Shown here: piece by piece, positions 12,712 through 22,932 of the stretch | How the letters are laid out: every line of letters begins with the position of its first letter | Position numbering within the stretch: the stretch's first letter is position 1 | DNA from: Syngnathus acus | Lineage: Eukaryota > Chordata > Actinopteri > Syngnathiformes > Syngnathidae | Assembly (NCBI RefSeq): GCF_901709675.1 | Contig: NC_051094.1 | Span: 16,902,501-16,966,500, forward strand | DNA length: 64,000 bases | Direction of reading: 5' to 3' | Position numbers and translations under genes: made by a program | The notes under the pieces: generated by a model | Database searches by the model: none | Told to the model about the DNA's origin: nothing | The model's input: only the letters and a program-made list of their open reading frames with translations

Positions 12712-15494
12712 GTCAGTTTCTTACCAACGCCAGGTCTCTTGCTAACAAAATGGATGAACTAAGGCTACAGATGTCTGCGAACCAGACCGTGAAGGACTGC
12801 TGCATGGTACTGATCACCGAAACCTGGTTTCATCCACTCATACCGGACTCTGCTATCGAGCTAGCAGGATACACCACACAGCGTCATGACAGGACTGAGA
12901 ACTCCGGCAAGAGCAAGGGGGGGGGGGGGCTCTGTATGTACGTCAATAACAACTGGTGTACTAATATGGTGACTGTAGACAGTCACTACTGCCCGGACCT
13001 GGAGTACGTGACTATTAAATGCAGGCCCTTTTACCTCCCTCGTGAATTTACCGTAGTCATGACGACTGTTGTTTACATACCTCCGGAGGCTAATGCTAAG
13101 CTAGCTATTGGACTATTACATGGCAGTATTAGCAGCCAGCTGAGCAGATATCCTGACGCAGTCCACATCATGGCAGGGGACTTTAATCATGTAGATTTGA
13201 AAGCAGCACTCCCTAGTTTCCATCAGCATGTTAAATGTGCCACTAGAGGAGTAAACACTCTGGACAAGGTCTACTCCAACATCAAGCTAGGCTACAGGGC
13301 AAAACAGCTACCTCACCTGGGCCAGTCTGACCATATGTCACTGCTATTAATCCCGGCATATACCACCATCAGGAAATCAGCTCCTATCATCACTAAAACT
13401 GTTAAAACCTGGCCTGATGACGCCTCTCAGCAGTTGCAGGACTGCTTCGACAGGACTAACTGGGACATCTTCGAACACCGGGACTTGAACGTGTTCACAG
13501 ACAGTGTTCTGTGTTATATCAAGCACTGCACAGACACTGTCACAGTGGACAAACCTATACGGATATACCCCAACCAGAAGCCCTGGATGACCCGGGAGGT
13601 CCTTCGGCTGCTGGAGGAGAGGGACACCGCCCTGTCCCTCAGGTCTGAGGACAGGGCTCTCTACAGCACAGCCAGAGCCAACCTGAGGAGAGGCATCAGA
13701 GAGGCCCAGCTTGCCTACAAGAAGAGGATTGAGGATCACCTGGACAGCAACAACAGCAAGCAGGTGTGGCAAGGAGTCCAGCATCTCACCAACTACAGAA
13801 CCACCATCGGAGCTGCTGAAGGGGACGCCTCACTGGCAGAGGTCCTCAATACCTTCTTTGCCCGGTTCGAGTCCGAGCCACCTGAAGCGGCCACATCACA
13901 TCCCACAGACCGCAGCAGCTTCACCCTCACAGTGAAGGAGCACGAGGTGAGGCGCACGCTGCGGACCATCAACTCGAGGAAGGCTGCGGGTCCTGACGGC
14001 GTCACTGGGCGTGTCCTGAAGGACTGCGCAGATCAGCTGGCTGGAGTCTTCACAAAGATTTTCAACCAGTCCCTTACCGAGTCCACCGTCCCATCCTGTT
14101 TAAAATCCTCCACTATAGTCCCCCTGCCCAAGAAACGCCACATCACCAGCCTCAATGACTACCGGCCAGTCACACTCACCCCGGTGGTCATGAAGTGCTT
14201 TGAAAAGCTGGTACGGGGTCATATCACAGCACTCCTGTTCAGAGGTTTTGACCCCCACCAGTTTGCCTACAGGGCAAATAGATCCACAGAGGACGCAGTA
14301 GCTACAGCCCTCCACGCTGCACTGTCCCACCTGGAGCAGCCGGGGAGCTATGTGCGGATGCTCTTCGTGGACTTTAGCTCTGCTTTTAACACCATCCTCC
14401 CCCACAGACTGGTGGACATACTGGAGGGCCTAGGACTTCCACATAATACTTGCAGGTGGATTAAGAGCTTCCTGACGGGTCGCAGCCAGAGGGTGAAAGT
14501 GGGCCGTCATACATCCACACACCTCTCAGTCTTGGTACCGGCTCCCCACAGGGCTGCGTACTGAGCCCACTGCTTTACACGCTCTACACACATGCATGCA
14601 CCCCCGCCCACCGCAGCAACACCATCGTGAAATTTGCGGATGACACAACCGTGGTGGGGCTCATCTCAAAGGGGGACGAGTCTGCCTACAGGGACGAAGT
14701 GGTCCAGCTATCGGAGTGGTGCGGAGAGAACAATCTGCTCCTAAACACAGCTAAAACCCAAGTCATTGGTCATTGATTTTAGGAGGAAAAATAAAACGGA
14801 CATTCCACCACTTATCATCGACGGGGTCTGTGTGAAGAGGGTGTCCTCCTTCCGCTACCTGGGAGTCCACATCGAGGAGGACTTCACCTGGGGCGTGAAC
14901 ACCTCTGAGCTGCTTAAAAAGGCCCAGCAGAGACTCTACTTTTTAAGGGTGCTGAGGAGGCACAGCATTACACAGAGACTGCTGGTGTCCTTCTATCGCT
15001 GCTCCATAGAAAGCACTTTAACGTACTGTATATGTGTTTGGTACTCCAGCTGCACTGCTGCTCAGAGGAAAAAGCTCCAAGGGGTCATCAACACAGCACA
15101 GAAGATCATTGGCTGCCCTCTCCCCACACTGGAAGACCTACACAGAACCCGCTGTCTCAAAAAAACACAGAACATTCTGAAGGACACTTCCCACCCTGGC
15201 CACTCCCTTTTCGAACTGTTGCCATCAGGCAGACGCTACAGATTAATTAGGTCGAGGACTAGCAGATTCGCCAACAGTTTTTACCCTACAGCGGTAGTCA
15301 CATTGAATGCAGCTAAACGTAAATGATTATGTCTGTGTATGTTCTTCTGTGGGTTTTTAGCTTGTTTTTTTAATCTTTTTATTCTATTTATTTTTTATCG
15401 CATGCGCGGATCGGTTGGCACTTTTTAAATTTCGTTGTACATGTGACAATGACAAATAAAGATCTATTCTATTCTATTCTATTCTATTCTATTC
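12712..15494 (+). pseudogene. Family-C L2-like LINE, 5'-truncated insertion
   Basis: The copy starts inside the coding region (FLTNARSLANKMDELRLQ) and runs through endonuclease (LITETW, MAGDFNHVDL, SDHMSLLL) and RT ([33 protein letters not shown]) to the LLPSGRRYRLIR C-terminus. It ends with a 3' UTR and an ATTCT-repeat tail. Compared with the intact copy at 33090-36035, a 2-bp insertion at about 14519 (CCACACACC) and a further indel near 14761 break the frame. Family A lies on both sides, with the 71-bp duplication at both ends. Confidence 0.92.
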
Positions 15495-15565
15495 TAGGAG
15501 GCACATACACAGCCGTGATGCTAACAACAGTAAACTCCCTGGGCAGGTAGAAGGGTCTGCAGTTA
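15495..15565. repeat. 71-bp target-site duplication, right copy
   Basis: This is the right-hand partner of 12641-12711. It immediately follows the ATTCT tail of the inserted LINE and reads straight into the remaining family-A endonuclease sequence. Confidence 0.9.
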
Positions 15566-15758
15566 ACAGTCAAAAGCTCGATGTCCGAAGAGCAGAAGCT
15601 GGCGACAGATCTAGCATTTTTGCACCAGTTGTTGTTGATGTAGACACACAGCCCACCTCCTCGGGATTTACCGCTTAGTTCGCTGTTTCTGTCGGCGCGG
15701 AATGTAGCGAGCCCCTCCAGGCTAACGGCGTTGTCCGGTATTGATGAGTTCAGCCATG

Positions 15759-16148
15759 TGTCATGTCTCGTCCCCAGTTCTGTGTCTGTGTGCTCACCCC
15801 TCCCTTCCGGTGTGCCCTTGATTTGTGTGATCACACGCACCTGCCTCTCATTACCTGTGTCGTATTTAAGTTCTGTTTGCGTGTCACTCTATGTCGGAGC
15901 ATTGCATGAGATGTGGACAATGCATGTCTCACTGTCACGTGGTTTGTTTGGTTCCTGTCTTTTGTTTCACGTTTTGGTCGGTTAGTCCTGTTAGTTTGTT
16001 GTTTAGCCACGTCAGCTTGCCGAGTCTGTCCTTTTGGTTTTGCTTAGTCACATCAGTTTGCCGGGTTTGTATTTTGGTTTCTGCAATAAACCCTGGTCCA
16101 AGCTGCACTTGGTCGCCTCGCTCCATTACTCCACCCCGAAGCCTGACA
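15759..16148 (+). repeat. 5' LTR
   Basis: The LTR carries a TATA-like TATTTAA at 15873-15879, the putative transcript start/self-primer GTCGGAGCATT at 15893-15903 and a polyadenylation signal AATAAA at 16085-16090. That gives U3 of about 134 bp and a long R-U5. It begins TG and ends CA. Confidence 0.9.
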
Positions 16149-16149
16149 G

Positions 16150-16160
16150 AATGCTCCGAC
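16150..16160 (+). promoter_or_regulatory. Self-complementary primer-binding site
   Basis: AATGCTCCGAC, one base after the 5' LTR, is the exact reverse complement of GTCGGAGCATT at 15893-15903, near the expected 5' end of the transcript. In Tf1 of fission yeast the first 11 nt of the RNA pair with the PBS and prime reverse transcription. The same length and arrangement are seen here. No match to a common tRNA 3' end was noticed. Confidence 0.75.
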
Positions 16161-16202
16161 CAACACAGCGACCAGCACTTGGACCCTCCGCCATCAGCTC
16201 CC

Positions 16203-16370
16203 GTCCGAGAAGGTTCCGGCGCCATCGGACTTCGCTCCGCGACGCCCGATCGACCTCCATCGTCCGAGAAGGTTCCTGCGCCATCGGACTTCGCTCCAGC
16301 GATGCCCGATCCACGTCCATCGTCCGAGCAGGTTCCAGCGTGATCGGACTCCACTGCCGCGACGCCGGAC
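16203..16370 (+). repeat. Tandem repeat of about 60 bp, three units
   Basis: GTCCGAGAAGGTTCC and the following CCATCGGACTTCGCTCC recur with starts at 16203, 16262 and 16322. This is the first of three repeat arrays in the interior of the LTR element. Confidence 0.8.
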
Positions 16371-16492
16371 CCGCGATCGTCCATGGCCCCACCCCCACTG
16401 CTGCAGCGCGTGGTGGCTCTTGCCGCTGCGCACAGCTCCCCCTTACAACTGCCGCTGATCGCGGTCCTGACTTTGCAAGTTGCCGCCGATTG

Positions 16493-16745
16493 CGGTTCTG
16501 TATCCCCGAGTTTCCGCCCGAGGGCGGTTCTGTATCCCCGAGTTTCCGCCCGAGGGCGGTTCTGTATCCTCGTGTTTCCGCCCGAGGCCGGTTCTGTATC
16601 CCCGAGTTTCCGCCCGAGGGTGGTTCTGTATCCCCGAGTTTCCGCCCGAGGGCGGTTCTGTATCCCCGAGTTTCCGCCCGAGTGCGGTTCTGTATCCCCG
16701 AGTTTCCGCCGAGTGCGGTTCTGTATCCCCGAGTTTCCGCCCGAG
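16493..16745 (+). repeat. Tandem repeat of about 32 bp
   Basis: Units GGTTCTGTATCCCCGAGTTT + CCGCCCGAGGGC repeat about eight times with small changes (one unit lacks a C near 16710). The unit length is not a multiple of three, so consecutive units are read in different frames. Confidence 0.88.
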
Positions 16746-16747
16746 TG

Positions 16748-16935
16748 CGGTGCGGTTCGGTTCCCCCAAGTCGCCGCCCGAGTGCGGTGCGATTCGGTTC
16801 CCCCAAGTCGCCGCCCGAGTGCGGTGCGATTCGGTTCCCCCAAGTCTCCGCCCGAGTGCGGTGCGATTCGGTTCCCCCAAGTCGCCGCCCGAGTGCGGTG
16901 CGATTCGGTTCCCCCAAGTCGCCGCCCGAGTGCAG
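16748..16935 (+). repeat. Tandem repeat of 37 bp, five units
   Basis: TTCCCCCAAG starts at 16761, 16798, 16835, 16872 and 16909, an exact 37-bp period. The units appear derived from the preceding 32-bp unit (shared CCGCCCGAG). Again the length is not a multiple of three. Confidence 0.9.
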
Positions 16936-17060
16936 TTCAGGCTATTCCGAATGCCATTAGGGTTGTCTGGACTAGTGCGCTGACCCCCCGCCCCCCCGCG
17001 TGCCGCCGTGGGGGGTTGTGTTTTTGGGACGTCGGGAGCCGTCCCTTGTGGGGGGGGTTC

Positions 17061-17450
17061 TGTCATGTCTCGTCCCCAGTTCTGTGTCTGTGTGGTCACC
17101 CCTCCCTTCCGGTGTGCCCTTGATTTGTGTGATCACACGCACCTGCCTCTCATTACCTGTGTCGTATTTAAGTTCTGTTTGCGTGTCACTCTATGTCGGA
17201 GCATTGCATGAGATGTGGACAATGCATGTCTCACTGTCACGCGGTTTGTTTGGTTCCTGTCTTTTGTTTCACTTTTTGGTCGGTTAGTCCTGTTAGTTTG
17301 TTGTTTAGCCACGTCAGCTTGCCGAGTCTGTCCTTTTGGTTTTGCTTAGTCACATCAGTTTGCCGGGTTTGTATTTTGGTTTCTGCAATAAACCCTGGTC
17401 CAAGCTGCACTTGGTCGCCTCGCTCCATTACTCCACCCCGAAGCCTGACA
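17061..17450 (+). repeat. 3' LTR
   Basis: Same 390-bp sequence as the 5' LTR apart from 3 substitutions, ending AAGCCTGACA followed by CCATG. A G-rich run (TTGTGGGGGGGGTTC) immediately upstream is the only candidate polypurine tract. Confidence 0.92.
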
Positions 17451-17955
17451 CCATGTCTCCGTCAGGATGAGAGCGCAGCAGTTTCTAACCTCCCTCTTTG
17501 AAGAGAGTTCCAGTTGTAGATGGTCCATTTTATTATCCAGTGAGCGGACGTTGAAGAGGAAGATGGATGGAAGCGGCGGTTTGTAGGGGTTAGCTTTTAG
17601 CTTAGCCGTTAGCCCACCTCGACAGCCGCGCTTCCGCCGCCGGTCACACCGCCTACGCTTACTCCTCCTCCGGCGTGTGCTGCCCGGCGAGCCCGCTGCA
17701 TCGAGAGCTTCTGGGGCTAGTGCCCGAAGCACTCCGAGGCTACGTAAACAGACTAGGGTAGTTGTGGCTACGAGTCCGAAAACAATTGATGACCGTACCT
17801 CCAGCAGGCGCTGGCGATCATATACTAACCTACTGGATGGATAAACTAAACTTTGTGTTGTTTGTAGTGTCCTAGGCGACATATTTTGTGAAAATGCTCG
17901 TCGATTGTCGAGAGCCGCAGCAGCCGCAGCCGATTGGGGCGCCGCCATCTTGAAA

Positions 17956-18740
17956 AAAATCTAATTTAATCTTTAACATTAGGTATTGTCAGATCTGGTT
18001 CGAAATAATTATCTTAAGATCAGCTAGGGCGAATGCGCGCTAGTGTAAATAACGAATCTCTGAGGTCTTAACAAAGACATGTCTTGACCTTAGTTACTCT
18101 GCACGAGCATCGCTTGACTTTAAAGGGATTGGCGTCATAATAAGATTAGATTGATTCCTTCAGAATTGATTTGATAAAGGTGGTTAGCAACTCGGACGAG
18201 TCTCTTCACCCCCGGATCATTTAACCCTTTAATGGGAAGCCGGTCACTTAAATATAATAAGTGCAGATTTGACTTGTGGCGCCCAATGTTGTTTTGGGGG
18301 GTTGCGATTTAAGTTTGATATCAAATTTCACTCGTCACTCCAAGAGAACCTATGTGGAGTTTTTTCAGTTTTTTTTCTTCTCGAAAGCTGTTAGAATTCC
18401 ACTCACTGATACATATGTCAGACGGCCTTGAGTTGGCATGAAAACAGTCTCTTTAAGGAATAGCGTTTCCTAGAAAGGAACCTTTTGTACCACGGAAGGA
18501 CTAGAACAGTTTTGTGTCATCGTAACGGTGGCCAGTACCCCTCACCTCAAAGCTTTCAAGTATGATTGATGATCAGTTTCGGGTGAACTGGTTCATTTTT
18601 GCAGAACTGAGAGTAATGTTTTTGGTTGTGCGGAAAACGCAAGAGGCGCATCCCGCCGTGGAGGGCACCAACTAGCGAGGCGTGGGTCCTTGAGTTAGTG
18701 TTCATGTGTGAGTAGAGTCGATGCAAAATGCGCCGTCGAG
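17956..18740. other. Unassigned stretch
   Basis: No coding region or repeat end is recognised. A tRNA-Lys-like primer-binding motif TGGCGCCCAA occurs at 18277-18286 but no LTR boundary is visible next to it. Confidence 0.4.
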
Positions 18741-18744
18741 TAAC

Positions 18745-19345
18745 TAAGATGCTTATTTTACTGGTTCTTTTATCACAAACAAATTATCGAGGTTTCATTA
18801 CCTAACATGTTTCGGCTATCACTTCCGCCTTCATCAGAGTGTCACCGGCGTGGTTGTGACGCGTCTTTATCAGCTGATGGATGGAGGCGTGGCTCACCTG
18901 TCAGATTTGACAGGTGAGTCATGCCCTCTGCTGTCCATTCACCCCTCCAAAATGCTGCTCCAGGTGGTAGAGAGCATGAAAGCGCCCTCGTCGGCCTTGT
19001 TGATGGTCCTCGGGCCCCGCTTGCAGGTCTCGATGGCCACCCTGATCAAACGCTGATGTTTGTTTTCTTCGGTGCGGATGACTTTGGCCTTTTCCCAGTC
19101 CATGATGTGATTTTCTCTTTTGCAGTGGTCGGTAATGGCTGACTTTTAGTGTTCCTGTTCTGCTTGTTGTTTTGTTGCTCTTGTTTGTCTTGTTGCTGTC
19201 TCTTTCTCAAACTCCTTCCTGTGTTCTGTTTTTCTTGTGATGAAGTTTCTCCCTGTCTCCCTGATGTATGATTTATTGCATGATTTGCATGGGATTTTGT
19301 ATATGGAGTTGCATTTATTTTCCGGGTGAATCCAGTCCTTTGGGT
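18745..19345 (-). pseudogene. Penelope-like element 3' fragment (GIY-YIG endonuclease)
   Basis: From about 19343 down to the TGA at 18939-18941, the minus strand reads as the C-terminal endonuclease of a Penelope-like retroelement. It starts with WIHPENKCNSIYKIPCKSC, then a YI-ETGR block and an R..EHRKEFEK segment. It continues with ITDHC and INKADEG-like sequence. One TAA interrupts it near 19142 and the usual Gly of YIG is Arg (SYIRETGR). The RT domain is absent. The 3' flank at 18785-18850 carries a hammerhead-like motif, as terminal repeats of this class often do. Confidence 0.72.
18785..18850 (-). ncRNA. Hammerhead-ribozyme-like motif
   Basis: On the minus strand CTGATGA (18831-18837) is followed by a GGC...GCC hairpin (stem II) and GAAAC (18809-18813). 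These are the conserved core blocks in the right order and spacing. A very short stem III (AC-AU-GU) followed by U would complete the core. Stem I can be drawn only with an internal loop (CU with AG proximally, GGU with ACC distally). Small hammerheads with tiny stem III are known from Penelope-like elements. Activity is not shown. Confidence 0.5.
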
Positions 19346-19816
19346 GAACCAGTATCTGACGGAGTGTTGTGTGTGAGACGGCTTGTGAAGCTGGCCTCCG
19401 GACTGGGCTAAATACGTTGTTGAGCTAGCGTGGAAGCGGCGCCTCATTGCAGCGTGTGTCCGCTTTTTGGGGAAGGAAAAATAGAGAATGAAAAAAAGAG
19501 AAAGGAAAAAGAGGAAGAGCATAGCAGGCCGTTTGCCCGATGGGGGCTGAGTGTGCTCGAGGAGGATATTAAAGGGACAGTCTATGTTTCCCACAGAGTG
19601 TTTGAAGCGGGGAGATGACAACGTTTGCGCTGCGTTGCTTGTGTGTGTGTATGTTGTCTGTAGGTGTTATGTGTTGTTGAGACTAAATTTGCTATAATGG
19701 TGCGCTAAAGAATTTGCTAGACTGTAGTCTGTCTGGTTTGCACCGCAAAACAAAACAAAAAAAGAGGGGAATTAGTTGTTGACAGAAACTGGTCCACACT
19801 GGTTTAGGGTCTAGCC
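19346..19816. other. Unassigned stretch upstream of the hAT
   Basis: GC-moderate sequence with an A/G-rich run near 19480-19520; no gene or repeat end recognised. Confidence 0.4.
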
Positions 19817-20071
19817 TAGGGGTCGGCAACCCAAAATGTTCAAAGAGCCATATTGACCCCCAAAAAAAACATACTTGTCTGGAGCCGCAAAAATCTAAAA
19901 GCTTTTTATAAGGCAACATAGACTGTCAATAGAGGCTTTGCAGTCACGTGGTTTTATCACGTGATTTTGTGTTATGCCGCCATCTTGGCGGTCAACTAGT
20001 CAGCTCGTTCCTACGTGTTTGTATGGATTGTCTGATTTCTGCGCTACGTTTTCACCGATTTCTTCCGAATT

Positions 20072-20290
20072 ATGGCTGATTTGCTATCCAACGAAGTTAG
20101 GCATTTGGATGAAGACTCCAAGAATCGTCACAGAGAGAAGTTGAACCTTGTTGGCACAACGGATCCGTACCTTTTACCGAGAAGCATGCTAAAATCGCCC
20201 GAGCATTTTGCAACAGCCGACCTGCCTGAACGCTCATATCCAGATATTTATAATTACCTCGTCGATTTGTTTTGTAATGGCATTTCATAA
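20072..20290 (+). pseudogene. 5' end of an ISL2EU-type second ORF
   Basis: An ATG-started ORF of 72 residues (MADLLSNEVRHL... to ...PERSYPDIYNYLVDLFCNGIS). From memory, the PERSYPDIYNYLV segment starts many fish proteins with a SWIM finger and a YqaJ-type nuclease fold encoded by ISL2EU elements. Everything downstream is missing. The assignment rests on one short motif and on the THAP partner nearby. Confidence 0.5.
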
Positions 20291-20646
20291 CTTGACATAT
20301 TAAAAAACTGAATAGAGTGAAATCATTCAGATACTGTACCTGTCTGTTCAAGTTGCTACCATTTTTATTATTTGTTTATTTTTGCATGATGCCACATCTG
20401 ATTGGCTTGAAAACTTAACCAATAAATATAATTCAATATTTACATTGATAACGTTTTCAAGCATCATGAAAAAATAAACACAAAATAAAAACGGGGGGGT
20501 GAACTGAAGAAATCATCCCATTCCCTGCCTTGCTGCTCTTGCTGCCTTTCTAAAAATGCACCCAGCATTTTCAACAATCATATTTGTATCATCCCATATT
20601 GTATTATTTCACATTTTGTGAAACAAATCAGGGGTGAATAGTTTGT

Positions 20647-20922
20647 TTACATACCTGATATGAAGTCCTCATTGCATATCCTTGTGTAAATCGTAGGTTT
20701 CCATCGTTCACGACGAATATCCGCGATCCATTTATCACGTTTTTTCATGTTCGCCGGAAATCTATAGAAGCTAAGATTTGGTTTATCGCCTCGTCTATTG
20801 CTACATCCAACAGCACAGCAGGTATCCGGCATTTTTAAGCTCAAATAGCAGCAGATATAACAAGAAAGCGTGTGTGAGTCGTTGACCGGCACTGAAAAGT
20901 TGACCGCCATGATGGCCGCCAA
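20647..20922 (-). pseudogene. Truncated THAP-domain ORF
   Basis: The 91-residue ORF contains a THAP-type start at MPDTCCAVGC (internal Met at about residue 31) with the C-x4-C pair, the FYRFPANMKKRDKWI helix region and the distal RICNEDF. The second zinc pair normally reads C-x2-H (ICSEHF); here the His is Asp, so zinc binding would be impaired. The ORF stops shortly after the finger. It probably bound the transposon ends in the autonomous ancestor. Confidence 0.7.
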
Positions 20923-22300
20923 GCTAATGTGGGTAGCTTGATGACGTCAGCTGCAAAGCCTCTATACATGAGCTGGATGCCTACTATTAAAATAAAATTA
21001 AGTAGGCTACAAATACAAAGCGACGCAAAACGTCGCCCCTGGATAGCCAGCGGACTTTGTTGTGCAGCAGGAGATTGGCATAATCGCTGTTAACTTCATC
21101 TAGCAATTCACGGAACTGCCGGTGGTTTCATGCTTTTGCGATTATTTCGTTCACAATATGGATGACAAGGTTCATTACCTCCATACACTCCGGTGGTAAT
21201 GTTTACGCACACAGCACCTCTTGGTGCAATATGCAATGGACAAACTTTTGCGACCCTCTCATACTCGGTGCATCGTCTGTAGCGACTGAAATCAGGTGGC
21301 TAGTGTGTATCTCTGTCATTTAAACACTGCAGCACAGCCTTGCAGATGTCCTCCCCCCGTGTTTGGCCTTTTAGTGGTATCAATTTCTTCTTGCGCCCAT
21401 TAGATTTCACGTACCTGCATAGCAGAGCTGTCTGTTCGATATCGGTCACGTCACACGACTCATTACAGGCAATTGAGAAAGCTGGAGCTGAATTGATGCC
21501 CTTGATTTGCTGATCGGTAACATTGTTTGCCATTTAAATTATCATTTCCTTCACTGTTTTTGTGGAGAGAGGCATGTCTTTAATTTTCTGAATGTTCTCG
21601 GTTTTGTTTTTGAAGTCCGAAAATAGGCACTCTGATATTTTAACGAATGAATCCTTCATGTACTCGCCATCGGTGAATGGTTTTCCGCGCTTTATTAGTA
21701 TCTCCCTGGCATCAACAAAACTTGCAGCAGTAGTAGAGTTTGGAGATGCAATCCACTTCGTTCCTCAAATTGCACCTTTCCTCTCTGTTCCAACTGGGTG
21801 ATCGGCAGCAAATTTAGCATGCTTTAGCTGATAATGTCGCTCCAAATTGCTCTTCTTGTTATATTTGACAATTTTCATTGCAAATCAAACATTCAGGCAA
21901 TCCTTCAGAATTGGCAATGAAAGCAAATAGTTGAGTCCATTCTTTCTTAAATCCTCTGTTCTCATCAGTAGTCTTTCTCTTTTTGCCTTTTGAATCCATG
22001 GCCCGTCACTCACACACCTGTTTGTTTACAACTCGCCTGTGCTGTGTCGCTTGCTATGACGCAATTTTGCGCCATTCTGAAATTCTGTATTTTTAATATA
22101 TTTACAACTACATACATTTTCTACAGCATAAGAATGTTTGTGTCATGATTACCATCTAGAAACCATACTTGAAAAAAACAAAACAAAAAACAACAACATC
22201 TTTTTCCATTTTCAGGCACTTTTGCAAGAGCTCCAGGGAGCCACTAGGGGTGTGCTAGAGAGCCGCATGCGGCTCTGGAGCCGTGGGTTGCCGACCCCTG

Positions 22301-22932
<632 letters not shown>

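Larger units (their letters stand above)
15759..17450 (+). mobile_element. Complete non-autonomous sushi-type LTR element
   Basis: Two 390-bp LTRs (15759-16148 and 17061-17450) begin TGTCATGTCTCG and end AAGCCTGACA. They differ at 3 positions by my alignment, so the insertion is young. A 5-bp target duplication CCATG (15754-15758 and 17451-17455) flanks the element inside the family-A LINE. The 912-bp interior has no gag, protease, RT or integrase; it consists of GC-rich tandem repeats. A primer-binding site complementary to the element's own LTR points to the Tf1/sushi group. It would need proteins from an autonomous relative. Confidence 0.93.
10143..17955 (-). mobile_element. Family-A L2-like LINE, full length but split by two insertions
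   Basis: The 5' end at about 17950 carries an ATG followed by MAAPQSAAAAAALDNRR, then a hydrophobic stretch and a basic cluster. Endonuclease sequence continues at 15566-15758 and 12640 downward, and RT runs from about 12100 to 10392. The 3' UTR ends in a GACTTA-type tail at 10143. A family-C LINE (12712-15494) and an LTR element (15759-17450), both on the plus strand, interrupt it. An in-frame stop lies near 11107, where copy 2 at 56517-59757 reads THDCAPRF. Removing the insertions leaves about 3.2 kb, the same length as copy 2. Confidence 0.9.
19931..20963. mobile_element. ISL2EU-like (THAP/YqaJ) transposon nested in the hAT
   Basis: The inverted ends AGAGGCTTTGCAG (19931) and CTGCAAAGCCTCT (to 20963) are flanked by AT/AT. 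The two ends carry the starts of two divergent genes: a plus-strand ORF at 20072-20290 whose RSYPDIYNYLVD region resembles fish SWIM/YqaJ-type transposon proteins, and a minus-strand THAP-domain ORF at 20647-20922. That gene pair and the 2-bp target duplication are typical of the ISL2EU branch of PIF/Harbinger-like elements. The genes stop after about 70-90 codons, so this is an internally deleted copy. Confidence 0.75.
19817..22300 (-). mobile_element. hAT transposon with decayed transposase
   Basis: The termini TAGGGGTCGGCAACCC and GGGTTGCCGACCCCTG are inverted, and a perfect 8-bp duplication GTCTAGCC flanks them (19809-19816 and 22301-22308). The minus strand carries a transposase in pieces. 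A BED finger lies at about 22000-21770 (ECLICN, then NLERHYQLKHAKF). A middle part at 21533-21300 has FSIACNESCDVTDIEQTALL and LIPLKGQTRGEDI. A further part at about 21250-21030 has MEVMNLVIHIVNEIIAKA and HNKVRWLS-like sequence. Stops and frameshifts separate them and the C-terminal dimerisation domain is missing. An ISL2EU-like element is inserted at 19931-20963. Confidence 0.9.

Noticed and set aside
15891-16343. Possible small protein gene starting in the LTR (repeated at 17193-17501)
   Set aside because: The sequence is LTR R-U5 present twice; the ORF crosses the polyadenylation signal and has no family resemblance.
16034-17123. Long overlapping open frames of about 150-310 codons on both strands inside the LTR element
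   Set aside because: They are produced by GC-rich tandem repeats that lack stops in all frames; unit lengths are not multiples of three and no protein family is recognisable.
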